Shown here: positions 36,283 through 44,644 of the stretch, in pieces
Numbering within the stretch: the first letter of the stretch is position 1
How the letters are laid out: each line of letters opens with the position of its first letter
From: Streptomyces sp. ISL-100
GTDB taxonomy: Bacteria > Actinomycetota > Actinomycetes > Streptomycetales > Streptomycetaceae
Direction: 5' to 3'
Length of the DNA: 64,000 nt
Assembly: GCF_018614615.1 (NCBI RefSeq)
Contig: NZ_JAGGOK010000059.1
Span: 62,001-126,000, forward strand
Translations under genes and position numbers: made by a program
The notes under the pieces: model-generated
Databases searched by the model: none
Told to the model about the DNA's origin: nothing
What the model saw: the letters and a program-made list of their open reading frames with translations, nothing else

Positions 36283-37027
36283 GCCCGCCATCGGCGTCTT
36301 CGGGGCGGGCCGCCTCGGCCGGGCGATCCACCGAACCGCCGAAGCGGAAGGGCACTCCGTCCACCTGTACGACCCGAGGCGCCCGGACCAGTGGGACTCG
36401 GTGCCAGTGCCCGACGTCCTCGTCGACTGCTCCGCACCCGCCGCCGTGGCACAGGCCGTCGACCTGAGCGGCCGCCTGGGGGTGCCCCTCGTCGAGTGCG
36501 TCTCCGGTCTCGACGACGACCAACTCCGGCTGCTCGACGCACACGCGGCCAAGGCCCCGGTCGTCCTCGCGCCCAACCTGTCGCTCGGCAATTACCTGCA
36601 GACCCGCGCCCTGCGGCAGGTCGCGGAGGTGGTCGCCACGATGGAACGGGCCGGCATCACCGGCGCCGTACCGGAAGCCGCCGTCCTGGAACGTCATCCC
36701 GCCACCAAGGCGCACCGGCCGAGCACGACGGCCTCCCGCCTCGCCCGGGAGTGGCTGCGGCACACCGGCCGGCCGGCCGCCGACATCGCCTCGCTGCGCT
36801 GCGGTCCGGCCGTCAGCGACCATGAGGTCCGGCTCGAATGGCCCGAGCAGGCACTGACCTTCACCCACGAGGTTCGCTCCGTCGACGCGGCCGCGGCCGG
36901 TGCCCTGGGAGCCGCGGGCTGGAGCGTGGGCCGCGCCCCCGGCACGTACTCGATCCACGAGGTGTTCGACGACCTGCTGGCCACGATGGCCGGCGCGGTG
37001 ACCGACGGGCAGGAGGACGGACGATGA
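36275..37027 (+). CDS. DapB-like NAD(P)H-dependent reductase
   Basis: A 250-residue protein with the dihydrodipicolinate reductase layout. It has a Rossmann start (GVFGAGRLGRAI), DVLVDCSAPAAV, LAPNLSLGNYL and the signature LERHPATKAHRPSTTAS, corresponding to ELHHxxKxDAPSGTA. The start overlaps the ACP stop by eight bases. DapB reduces a cyclic enamine/imine in lysine synthesis. A second DapB in an antibiotic operon next to an ACP suggests imine reduction or imine-tautomer handling on an unusual amino acid. The second His of the HH pair is replaced by Pro, so its chemistry may differ from true DapB. Confidence 0.8.
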   Translation: MPEPAIGVFGAGRLGRAIHRTAEAEGHSVHLYDPRRPDQWDSVPVPDVLVDCSAPAAVAQAVDLSGRLGVPLVECVSGLDDDQLRLLDAHAAKAPVVLAPNLSLGNYLQTRALRQVAEVVATMERAGITGAVPEAAVLERHPATKAHRPSTTASRLAREWLRHTGRPAADIASLRCGPAVSDHEVRLEWPEQALTFTHEVRSVDAAAAGALGAAGWSVGRAPGTYSIHEVFDDLLATMAGAVTDGQEDGR

Positions 37028-37782
37028 CGCCAACCACCGCAGCCGCCGTGGAGGGCCGCAGCACCCTGCCGCGCGTACCCACCCGGCTGGCCGGGCAGAT
37101 CGCCGCCGGGGCCCGCATGCTCTCCCTCGACGGGCATGACGACTTCAACCAGGGCCAGATATCGGCGCGGATGCCCAACTCCGACACCTTCTTCATCAAG
37201 AACGCCCTGTGCGGTTTCGACGAGGCGACCCCCGACCAGGTGGTGGCCGCGTCCATCGCCCCGGACGCGCCGGTCGACCCGCTCGCCCCGCCCGAACTCC
37301 CGCTGCACCAAGCGATCTACCGGGCTCGCCCGGACGTCAACGGCATCGTGCACAGCCACGCCCCGCACACCCTCGTCTTCGGCGCCACGGACCTTGAGTT
37401 GCGGCCCGTCTCGCACGACGGTGCGCACTTCACCGGCGCCCTCAGTTTGTTCACACAGACCAGCAACACGGTGCTCGACCAGGAGACCGGTGACGCCATC
37501 GCCGAGTCGCTCGGCGACGCGGAGGGCGTCCTGCTGCGCAACCACGGCGGGGTGATCGTCGGGAAGAGCGTGCGGCACGCCGCGGTCTTCGCGCAGGTCC
37601 TGGAGCGCGCCTGCCGACTGCAGCTGCTGGCGGAGCAGAGCGGCGCCCCCTACACCTGGGCCTCCGAAACAGACGTCGCCCTCAAACGGGACTTCATCTA
37701 CGCGGACCTGTCCGTGCGCTCCTACTGGGACTACGCCGTCCGACGCGTCCGGTGCGTCTGGCCCGAAGCCACCACGTGGTGA
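37024..37782 (+). CDS. Class II aldolase/adducin-family protein
   Basis: A 252-residue protein with the zinc-binding set of the fuculose-1-phosphate aldolase family: NGIVHSHAPH (two His) and RNHGG (third His), plus the Glu-containing APPELPLHQAIY. Its ATG overlaps the previous stop (ATGA). Family members perform retro-aldol cleavage, epimerisation or decarboxylation. In this operon it could make or break a C-C bond in the four-carbon precursor of the isothiocyanate acid. That is conjecture; only the fold and metal ligands are visible. Confidence 0.82.
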   Translation: MTPTTAAAVEGRSTLPRVPTRLAGQIAAGARMLSLDGHDDFNQGQISARMPNSDTFFIKNALCGFDEATPDQVVAASIAPDAPVDPLAPPELPLHQAIYRARPDVNGIVHSHAPHTLVFGATDLELRPVSHDGAHFTGALSLFTQTSNTVLDQETGDAIAESLGDAEGVLLRNHGGVIVGKSVRHAAVFAQVLERACRLQLLAEQSGAPYTWASETDVALKRDFIYADLSVRSYWDYAVRRVRCVWPEATTW

Positions 37783-38492
37783 CCAAAGTGCCGCGCGACG
37801 ACCTCCTCGTGGCGTGCGCGCCGACCGCTGCGGCGGTGCGGCACGCGCACCTGCTCAGCGCCGAGGAGTCGCTCCAGGCGGAGGCCTTCGCGCCGCGTCG
37901 GGCCCGGGAGTTCACCGCGGGCCGGGCCCTGCTGCGCTGGGCATTGGAGCGCAGCCTGGGGAGTTGGGTGCGGGCCACCCGGGTCGCCCGCACCGACCGT
38001 GGCAAACCCGTGCTGGAGGACCTGCCGTCCATCGGCATCAGCGTCTCCCACAGCGGCGAGACGGTCGCCGTCGCCGTCGCCGTGGGCCGCGCCGTGGGCG
38101 TCGACATCCAGGGGCCGACACCGCCCACCGCCGGCCTGCTGAACCGTTGTTGCTCGGTGGAGCAGCAGCGCGAGCTGGCGGTGCTCCCGCCCGAGCGGCA
38201 GGCGGCGGCGCTGGCCCGGCGCTGGACGATCCACGAGGCGTGTGCCAAAGCCACCGGGACAGGGCTGAAGCGCTGGCCCGAGACCTACCCCGGAGCGCTG
38301 CTGGCGGACGGCGGGACCTGGCGGGCTCTGCGGTGGCGGGTGCTGCAGCCCCTCCCCGCGTTCGCCCTGGCCGTCGCCTTCGACCAGCCGCACCGCCCGG
38401 CCGTGGTCCGCCTCGCCCTGATGGCCCCGGAAGCCGGGCCCCCGACCCCACCCCCGACCCTCGCACCAGAAAGAAGACCGGTGTCACGATGA
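37779..38492 (+). CDS. Sfp-type 4'-phosphopantetheinyl transferase
   Basis: A 237-residue protein with the two Sfp-family motifs GVDIQG (metal Asp; about residues 108-113) and RRWTIHEACAKATGTGL (Glu and Lys, about 148-164), and the ISVSHSGE motif before them. It starts with GTG at 37779, coupled GTGA-style to the aldolase stop. It should convert the ACP at 36010 to its holo form. The last 25 residues are Pro-rich and overlap the start of the next gene. Confidence 0.9.
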   Translation: MTKVPRDDLLVACAPTAAAVRHAHLLSAEESLQAEAFAPRRAREFTAGRALLRWALERSLGSWVRATRVARTDRGKPVLEDLPSIGISVSHSGETVAVAVAVGRAVGVDIQGPTPPTAGLLNRCCSVEQQRELAVLPPERQAAALARRWTIHEACAKATGTGLKRWPETYPGALLADGGTWRALRWRVLQPLPAFALAVAFDQPHRPAVVRLALMAPEAGPPTPPPTLAPERRPVSR

Positions 38493-39670
38493 CAAGCCCT
38501 CCGTTCACCGAAGCCCCCTCGACGGGCAGGTCATGGAAGCAGGACGAGGAGGTCCGCGATCTGGTGGCGCTGGCCGGAGAGCTGGCCGAGAAGGAACTCG
38601 CTCCGAACGCCGACGACTTCGAGGCCCGCTCGGAGTTCCCGCGGGAGATCCTGCGGACCCTCGGCCGGGCCGGGCTGCTCAGCCTGCCGTACCCCACGGA
38701 GTATGGCGGCGGCGGGCAGAGCCATGAGGTCTACCTCACCGTGCTGGAGATCCTGGCCAAGCGGTGGCTGGCCGTCGCGCAGTCCGTCAACATCCACGCC
38801 CTGTCGTGCTACCCGCTGGCCACCTACGGCACCGACCGCCAGCGTGAGCAGTGGCTGCCCGGCATGCTCGGCGGCGAACAGCTCGGCGCCAACTGCATCT
38901 CGGAGGCCGAGGCGGGCTCCGACATCGCGGCCATCGCCTGCACGGCACGCCAGGCCTCCGAGGACGGCCGGTACACGGTCGACGGCATCAAGGCATGGAC
39001 CAGCCACGCCGGGCAGGCCGACCACTACAACGTCTTCTGCCGCACCGGAGGCCCCGGCATCCGCGGGCTGTCCGTGCTCCTCGCCGACGCCGAAACCCCG
39101 GGGCTGCAGGTCCAGCGGCTTGAGAAGAAGATGGGTGTGCGTTCCTCGCCCACCGCGGCGGTGGTGCTGGACGGGGCCCAGGTCCCGGCCGAGCGGCTGA
39201 TTGGCCGTCCGGGCAAGGGGTTCCTGATCGCGACCGGCCTGTTCGACCGGGGCCGCCTGGGCATCGCCGCCTGCGCGGTGGGCCTGGCCTCCGCAGCCCT
39301 GGACCACGCCGTCGCCTACACCAAGACCCGGCGGCAGTTCGGCCGTCCCGTGGCGGACTTCCAGGGCCTCGCCTTCATGCTCGCGGATATGTCCACGCAG
39401 GTCGACGCGGCCCGCGCCCTGGTGCGGGAAGCAGCCCGCACGCTGGACTCCGGCGCGAGCGCCTCGGCCGTGACTGCTGCGGCGGCCCGCGCCAAGCTCT
39501 TCGCCACCGAGACCGCCATGCGCGTCACCACGGACGCCGTACAGGCCCTGGGCGCCTATGGCTATGTCCAGGATCACCCGGTCGAACGCTGGATGCGCGA
39601 GGCGAAGCTGCTCCAGATCATCGAGGGCACCAACCAGATCCAACGCGTCGTCATCGCCCGCTCGCTGTAG
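38489..39670 (+). CDS. Acyl-CoA dehydrogenase
   Basis: A 393-residue acyl-CoA dehydrogenase. The FAD-binding segments ANCISEAEAGSDIAAI and KTRRQFGRPVADFQGL are present, with the catalytic base Glu in IIEGTNQIQR near the C-terminus, so unlike the oxygenase at 884 it should be a true dehydrogenase. It overlaps the preceding gene by four bases. It may introduce the double bond of the butenoyl unit on the ACP (carrier-bound substrates are known for such enzymes), in which case the SagB-type protein does another oxidation. Confidence 0.88.
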   Translation: MTSPPFTEAPSTGRSWKQDEEVRDLVALAGELAEKELAPNADDFEARSEFPREILRTLGRAGLLSLPYPTEYGGGGQSHEVYLTVLEILAKRWLAVAQSVNIHALSCYPLATYGTDRQREQWLPGMLGGEQLGANCISEAEAGSDIAAIACTARQASEDGRYTVDGIKAWTSHAGQADHYNVFCRTGGPGIRGLSVLLADAETPGLQVQRLEKKMGVRSSPTAAVVLDGAQVPAERLIGRPGKGFLIATGLFDRGRLGIAACAVGLASAALDHAVAYTKTRRQFGRPVADFQGLAFMLADMSTQVDAARALVREAARTLDSGASASAVTAAAARAKLFATETAMRVTTDAVQALGAYGYVQDHPVERWMREAKLLQIIEGTNQIQRVVIARSL

Positions 39671-39694
39671 AGCCATAGAGCCATAGAGCCATAG
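39671..39694 (+). repeat. Three tandem copies of AGCCATAG
   Basis: Three perfect 8-bp copies directly after the acyl-CoA dehydrogenase stop and before the ribosome site of the GMC oxidoreductase. It may be simple slippage expansion; no function is apparent. Confidence 0.75.
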
Positions 39695-39713
39695 AGCTGG
39701 AGAGAGGAGCAGC

Positions 39714-41327
39714 GTGTCAGCTCAGAAGTCCACCGAGACGACCGAGAGCACGCATGTCGTCGACGTAGTCATCATCGGCAGCGGTCCGACGGGCGCGACC
39801 TACGCCCACCAGATCCACGAGGCGCACCCCTCAGCCGGCGTTCTGCTGGTCGAGGCGGGCCCCGTCCTGACGGATCCGCCGGGCCTGCACATGACCGCCA
39901 TCACCGACGCCGAGGAGCGCGAGCGCGCCCGGGTCGCCGCGCAAGGTCCGTTTCGGCGCCCGTACGGAATCGCCACGGCGTCGGCCATCGCGCACAACCA
40001 GTTCTGGGAGGAGCGGGGGCGGGCCCTTGTCACCCGGCCGGGCATGTTCCCCGTCGGGTCGGGTGACCTGACCGGCGACGGGCTGCCCGCGGCCCAGCAG
40101 TCCTGCAACGTGGGCGGCATGGGGGCGCTCTGGTTCGGGGCCTCCCCCCGGCCGGGCGACGCCGAGCGCGTCGACTGCGTGGACCGGGACGAGCTCGACG
40201 AGGCGTACGCGGTCGCCGAGCGGCTTCTCCAGGTTTCGGGTACCCAGTTCTCCGACTCAGCCTTCGCCGCCCATATCGAACGGATCCTGGGCGAGGAGCT
40301 CGACGAGGGACGGGCGCCGGACCGGAGGGTGCGGGCCATGCCCATGGCCGCCGTCCGCACCGGGAACCAGGTGCGGCGCAGCGGTACGGACGTGATCCTG
40401 CGGGAGCTGCCGACGGGTCCCGGCGCGGGCGTCGAACTGCGCGCGGACACGCTGTGCGAGAAGGTGCTCGTGGAGGACGGGCGGGCCGTCGGAGTGGGGC
40501 TTCGCGACCGGGCCACGGGAGCCGTCAGCGTCGTACGCGCCGACTACATCGTCGTGGCGGGCGACCCGCTGCGCACCCCGCAGCTGCTCTTCGCCTCCGG
40601 TGTACGCCCCCGGGCCCTCGGCCGCTACCTCAACGAGCACCCGCAGGTCTCGGTCATCGCCGAGGTCCACGGCCTCGGCGGCCCCGAGGACGGGGAAGGC
40701 AGGAACGAGGTTCCGAGCGGGGTCACTTGGATCCCCTACGAGGGTGAGAGGTATCCGTTCCACTGCATGCTGACCCGGATCGACCCCGCCACGGTCGCGG
40801 ACACCGCCGACGGCGGCCGGGCGGGCAGACCGTTGGTCTCGGTGCACCTGTTCACCTCACAGGAGCCGCGGGCCGACAACCGGCTGGAGTTCAGCGACAC
40901 CGAGCGGGACTGGATCGGCATGCCCGCGATGACGATCCACCACACCCTCGACGACGGGGACCGCGCGATGCTCGCCGAGGCCGAGGCTGAGGCGCTGCGC
41001 CTGAGCAAGGTCCTCGGGGGCCCCGCCGACGGCGAGGCCCCCTGGATCCTCCCGTCGGGTAGCTCCCTGCACTACCAGGGGACCGTGCGCATGGGCGCCG
41101 TCGACGACGGCACCAGCGTCTGCGACCCCAGCAGCCGGGTGTGGGGGGTCGACAACCTCTACGTCGCGGGAAACGGCGTCATACCGACGCGGACGGCCTG
41201 CAACCCCACCCTCACCAGCGTCGCGCTGTCCGTCTTGGGGGCGCGCGACATCGCGCGCCGTATCCGGCGCGGCACGGCCGACGCGGCACCGGGGACACAG
41301 GTACCGGACGAAGGGAAGGACGCGTGA
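39714..41327 (+). CDS. GMC-family (pyranose-oxidase-like) oxidoreductase
   Basis: A 537-residue FAD enzyme: VVIIGSGPTGATYAHQI (FAD, residues about 18-34), the second signature region and the C-terminal GVDNLYVAGNGVIPT with TACNPTLTSVALSV, typical of the GMC superfamily and pyranose 2-oxidases. It starts with GTG at 39714 behind GAGAGGAG. In a glycoside cluster it probably oxidises a sugar hydroxyl, for example at C3 of the hexose to allow inversion by re-reduction (glucose to allose) with the aldo/keto reductase encoded next. That pairing is inference. Confidence 0.85.
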   Translation: MSAQKSTETTESTHVVDVVIIGSGPTGATYAHQIHEAHPSAGVLLVEAGPVLTDPPGLHMTAITDAEERERARVAAQGPFRRPYGIATASAIAHNQFWEERGRALVTRPGMFPVGSGDLTGDGLPAAQQSCNVGGMGALWFGASPRPGDAERVDCVDRDELDEAYAVAERLLQVSGTQFSDSAFAAHIERILGEELDEGRAPDRRVRAMPMAAVRTGNQVRRSGTDVILRELPTGPGAGVELRADTLCEKVLVEDGRAVGVGLRDRATGAVSVVRADYIVVAGDPLRTPQLLFASGVRPRALGRYLNEHPQVSVIAEVHGLGGPEDGEGRNEVPSGVTWIPYEGERYPFHCMLTRIDPATVADTADGGRAGRPLVSVHLFTSQEPRADNRLEFSDTERDWIGMPAMTIHHTLDDGDRAMLAEAEAEALRLSKVLGGPADGEAPWILPSGSSLHYQGTVRMGAVDDGTSVCDPSSRVWGVDNLYVAGNGVIPTRTACNPTLTSVALSVLGARDIARRIRRGTADAAPGTQVPDEGKDA

Positions 41328-42310
41328 TCCACACTCAGCTGGGCCGCACCGGTCTGCGCGTCAGCAGGCTGGCCCTCGGCACCGTCAACTTCGGCGGCCG
41401 GGTTGAGGAGCCGGAGGCGCACCACCTCATGGACCACGCCCTGGAGCGGGGCATCAACCTGATCGACACCGCCAACACGTACGGGTGGCGGGTCTACAAG
41501 GGCCACACAGAGGAGGTCATCGGCCGATGGCTCGACAAGGGCCCCGCCCGCCGTGACCAGGTTGTACTGGCCACCAAGGTGGGCGACCCGATGGGCGATG
41601 GCCTGAACGACCACGGTCTGTCGGCCCGCAACATCGTCGCGGCCTGCGAGGCGTCGCTCAGGCGTCTGGGCACGGACTGGATCGACGTGTACCAGATGCA
41701 CCACATCGACCGCTCCGTGGCCTGGGACGAGGTCTGGCAGGCGATGGACCTCCTGGTCACCCAGGGCAAGGTGCGCTATGTCGGCTCGTCCAACTTCGCG
41801 GGCTGGGACATCGCCTCCGCTCAGGCGGCCGCGCAGCGCAGGAACACCCTGGGCCTGGTCTCGGAGCAGTGTGTCTACAACCTCGTCACCCGGTATCCGG
41901 AGCTCGAGGTCATGCCCGCGGCCCAGGCGCACGGACTCGGCCTGCTGGTCTGGTCACCGCTGCATGGCGGCCTGCTCGGCGGTGTGCTCCGCAAGAAGCG
42001 GACCAACTCCGCCGTCAAGTCGGCGCAAGGCCGTGCGGTGGCGGCCCTGGACGCACACCACGACACCATCGAGGCCTACGAGAAGCTCTGCGCCGATCAC
42101 GGCCTGGACCCGGCGGTGGTCGGCATGGCCTGGACGCTGTCGCGCCCCGGTGTGACGGCCGCAGTGATCGGGCCTCGTACGGAGCAGCACATCGAGGGCG
42201 CACTAGAAGCCCTGAAGTGCGTCCTGCCCGAGTCCCTGCTGGACCGGCTCGACGAACTCTTCCCGCCGGTCGGTCGCGGTGGCTCCGCCCCCGACTGCTG
42301 GCTGACCTGA
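41324..42310 (+). CDS. Aldo/keto reductase, probable NDP-hexose 3-ketoreductase
   Basis: A 328-residue TIM-barrel AKR with the full tetrad: Asp in NLIDTANTYG, Tyr in the same motif, Lys in VLATKVGDP and His in YQMHHID. AKRs of this subgroup (TylCII, OleW-like) reduce the C3 ketone formed by the NDP-hexose 2,3-dehydratase; no other 3-ketoreductase is evident. The GTG start overlaps the GMC oxidase stop by four bases, so it may alternatively reduce a glycoside oxidised by that enzyme. Confidence 0.88.
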   Translation: MIHTQLGRTGLRVSRLALGTVNFGGRVEEPEAHHLMDHALERGINLIDTANTYGWRVYKGHTEEVIGRWLDKGPARRDQVVLATKVGDPMGDGLNDHGLSARNIVAACEASLRRLGTDWIDVYQMHHIDRSVAWDEVWQAMDLLVTQGKVRYVGSSNFAGWDIASAQAAAQRRNTLGLVSEQCVYNLVTRYPELEVMPAAQAHGLGLLVWSPLHGGLLGGVLRKKRTNSAVKSAQGRAVAALDAHHDTIEAYEKLCADHGLDPAVVGMAWTLSRPGVTAAVIGPRTEQHIEGALEALKCVLPESLLDRLDELFPPVGRGGSAPDCWLT

Positions 42311-42346
42311 CCTGACCTGACCTGACCTGAACTGAACTGAACTGAA
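42302..42346 (+). repeat. Pentamer tandem repeats, CTGAC x5 then CTGAA x4
   Basis: Nine consecutive 5-bp units begin within the last codons of the aldo/keto reductase gene and end just before the AAAGGAAA ribosome site of the methyltransferase gene. Because each unit contains TGA, stops occur in several frames. Confidence 0.85.
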
Positions 42347-42363
42347 TTGAAAGGAAACGGCTG

Positions 42364-43140
42364 ATGGCCGAGAACAGCTACACCGATCCGCGGATTGTCC
42401 CGCACGAGTCGGCGCAGGATCGCGAGGCGCGCGAGCGGCTGACCAAGCTGCTCGTCGAGTCACCGATCCCGCCGGAGTACCTGATCGACAACCTGTCGGT
42501 CTACATGCGGCGGCACCAGCTGGCCGACCTGCTGTCCATGGACGCGCTCTACCGCATGCTGCCCGAAGTCCCGGGAACCATCATGGAGTTCGGCGTCCTG
42601 CACGGTCGCCATCTGGCCACCCTGACAGCGCTGCGCAGCATCTACGAGCCGTACAACTCGCTGCGTCGCATCGTCGGCTTCGACACCTTCACTGGCTTCC
42701 CGGAGGACATCAAGGAGGTCGACAAGGTCAGCACCAGTGCCGTCCCGGGACGTTTCGCGACGCCCGACGGTGAGGTTGACCACCTGCGCGAGGTCCTGGC
42801 CGCCCACGAGGCCACCGAGCCCTTCGGGCACACCCAGCGCTCCTTCGTCGTCCAGGGCGACGTACGCGAGACCGTCCCGCGGTACCTGGAGGAGAACCCG
42901 GAGACGGTCATCGCGATGGCCTACTTCGACCTCGATCTGTACCAGCCGACGAAGGAGCTTCTGGAGGCGATCAAGCCGTACCTGACCAAGGGCAGCATTC
43001 TCGCCTTCGACGAGCTGGCCCATCCCAAGTGGCCCGGCGAGACCACTGCTCTGCGTGAGGTCTTCGGCCTCGACCACGCGCCCCTGCGCCAGCTCCCCGG
43101 CCGTGAGCCGCCGGTGATCTACATGAAGTGGGGTGAGTGA
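42364..43140 (+). CDS. TylF-family sugar O-methyltransferase
   Basis: A 258-residue member of the macrocin O-methyltransferase (TylF/MycF) family. EFGVLHGRHLATLTAL is the SAM-binding loop (about residues 75-90), and MAYFDLDLYQPTKE carries the metal-binding aspartates. These are Mg-dependent methylators of sugar hydroxyls. It should make the methoxy group of the branched sugar. It is the last gene of the operon. Confidence 0.92.
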   Translation: MAENSYTDPRIVPHESAQDREARERLTKLLVESPIPPEYLIDNLSVYMRRHQLADLLSMDALYRMLPEVPGTIMEFGVLHGRHLATLTALRSIYEPYNSLRRIVGFDTFTGFPEDIKEVDKVSTSAVPGRFATPDGEVDHLREVLAAHEATEPFGHTQRSFVVQGDVRETVPRYLEENPETVIAMAYFDLDLYQPTKELLEAIKPYLTKGSILAFDELAHPKWPGETTALREVFGLDHAPLRQLPGREPPVIYMKWGE

Positions 43141-43152
43141 CGGGAGGCAGGC

Positions 43153-43189
43153 TGGCGCGACCGGGTCTCGTCCCTTCCCTGTCGCGCCA
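43153..43189. terminator. Terminator at the right end of the biosynthetic cluster
   Basis: TGGCGCGAC (43153-43161) pairs perfectly with GTCGCGCCA (43181-43189), between the convergent methyltransferase and TetR genes. Confidence 0.65.
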
Positions 43190-43213
43190 CCGACGCTCAG
43201 GGCCCGGCAGGCC

Positions 43214-43795
43214 CTAAGCGGCCTTGGTGCGGGGCCACTGCCGGAGCGCCGAGTGGACCGTTGCGATGGCCTTGCGCCAGGACTCGTCGATGTCGCGCGG
43301 ATGCCCGAATCCGCCGACCGACTCGATGTTGATGAAGCCGTGGAACGTGCTGCGCATGAAGCGCACCGCGTCGGTGAGATCGGGCTCCTCCAGGTCGTAG
43401 GCGCGCAGCACCGCGTACGTCAGCTCAATGTTCTGGACGAACCCCTTCGCGTCGGCGATCTGCTCCAGATCCAGCCGCATCTGTGTCGCCGCGTACCGCC
43501 CCGGACAGCGCAGGGCGAAGTCACGGTAGGCGTCGGCGAAGGCCACCAGCGCGTCCTCGGCCGACCGGCCAGCGATGGCGGCGGCGAGTTCGGCGCTCAT
43601 TTCTTCGGCTGCCAGCAGAGCCACCCGGGTCCGTACGTCCTGAAGGTTCTTGACGTGCGAGTACAAGCTGGCGTCCTTGACGCCGAACCTGCGGGCAAGG
43701 GCTGAGAGGGTGACCCCTTCGAAGCCGACCTCGTCGGCCAGGGCGGCAGCGGCCTGTGTGATCTTGTCGACGGTCAGGCCCGCGCGCGTCTTCAT
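43214..43795 (-). CDS. TetR-family regulator
   Basis: A 193-residue TetR protein: helix-turn-helix FEGVTLSALARRFGVKDASLYSH (residues about 25-47, quoted in part here as the recognition helix VKDASLYSH) and a C-terminal ligand domain of the TetR_C_33 kind (FRSTFHGFINIE-like). The ATG at 43795 follows AGGAG; a longer frame upstream lacks a ribosome site. It marks the right end of the cluster and may be a second pathway regulator or belong to the flanking region. The palindromic TAGGCCTA just upstream (about 43808) could be an operator. Confidence 0.85.
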   Translation of the reverse strand: MKTRAGLTVDKITQAAAALADEVGFEGVTLSALARRFGVKDASLYSHVKNLQDVRTRVALLAAEEMSAELAAAIAGRSAEDALVAFADAYRDFALRCPGRYAATQMRLDLEQIADAKGFVQNIELTYAVLRAYDLEEPDLTDAVRFMRSTFHGFINIESVGGFGHPRDIDESWRKAIATVHSALRQWPRTKAA

Positions 43796-43939
43796 CCACT
43801 CTCCTAATAGGCCTAGCTTACTCCCTTGGACGATACGGCCTGCGCCGCGAAGCGCGCAGCTGCCCAGCACGCCATTGTGATGCCAGTCACCGATTCCAGT
43901 TGCGGTCGCCGAGCCGAAAGACGGACCCGCCGTGGTATT

Positions 43940-44372
43940 GCTGGGGGTTTGTCCGGCGCGGGTGGGTTGAGGCGCAGGTTGAGGTCGTTCATGCCAGCGA
44001 TGTTTTTCTTGCCCGGGCACAGGACCTGGACGCCCTCCGGGTGGGCCTTGAAGTGCTCGGGCATGAGTTCGCAGACCCGGTTCACCACGCGTTGGGCGAT
44101 GTCTTCGGCGACGGGGACGGGGCGGTTCCAGAACGCCTTGGGGTCGTCTTGCGGGAGTTCGCCGTGCAGGATGCGGTGGGCGTTCGTCACGATCGCGGCG
44201 CTGTCGTCGTGCTGCCGGAAGACTCGGCGTAGGCGGTGTAGATCTTCACCGCGAGGCCTGGGGTGATTCCCAAGTTCTGCAGGAACAGCATGATCTCGGC
44301 GATGGCCTTCTGTTCCTGCCAGGCAGCCGTGATTCGCCCGAGCCGGATTGCGCCGATGTTGTGCACGAACAA
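43940..44372 (-). pseudogene. Decayed RecD2-like helicase fragment
   Basis: Two fragments of a RecD2/TraA-type SF1B helicase lie end to end in different frames. Bases 44372-44190 encode an N-terminal helix-hairpin-helix piece (AIAEIMLFLQNLGITPGLAV); bases about 44225-43940 encode a piece normally some 300-400 residues further on (VFRQHDDSAAIVTNAHRI, VQVLCPGKK). The whole ATPase core between them, including Walker A, is missing. It is therefore a deletion relic, not a working gene. Identification is from remembered family motifs. Confidence 0.6.
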
Positions 44373-44597
44373 AGCAGACGGCCTGTTCGCAGGCGCCGGG
44401 TGGGATCGGAAGTGGTACGGAGGCGGGCGGCGGCCGGTGGGTCTCGGCGTCGTACATCCTCCGTCGTGCGCGCTACCGTCGGGCCGTGGCTGAGGGGTGG
44501 GACGAGTACGGGTTGCGGGCCGTGCGCGGCGCGCTCCACGCGGAGGCCTGGGTGGCGCTGCTTGCCGCGTTGCACCGTGGACCGTTCATGACATGGC
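44373..44597. other. No clear gene
   Basis: This stretch has an open frame from about 44486 (VAEGWDEYGLRAVRGALHAE) that looks protein-like in composition but has no recognised homologue. It runs through the hairpin at 44598. It may be another gene fragment. Confidence 0.3.
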
Positions 44598-44631
44598 GGA
44601 GCCCCGGTCAGATTCCGCTGACCGGGGCTCC
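44598..44631. terminator. Perfect 14-bp hairpin
   Basis: GGAGCCCCGGTCAG (44598-44611) and CTGACCGGGGCTCC (44618-44631) with a 6-base loop, followed by CTTCTC. It has the strength and form of a bidirectional terminator and stands among gene relics. Confidence 0.75.
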
Positions 44632-44644
44632 TTCTCGCCTGCGA

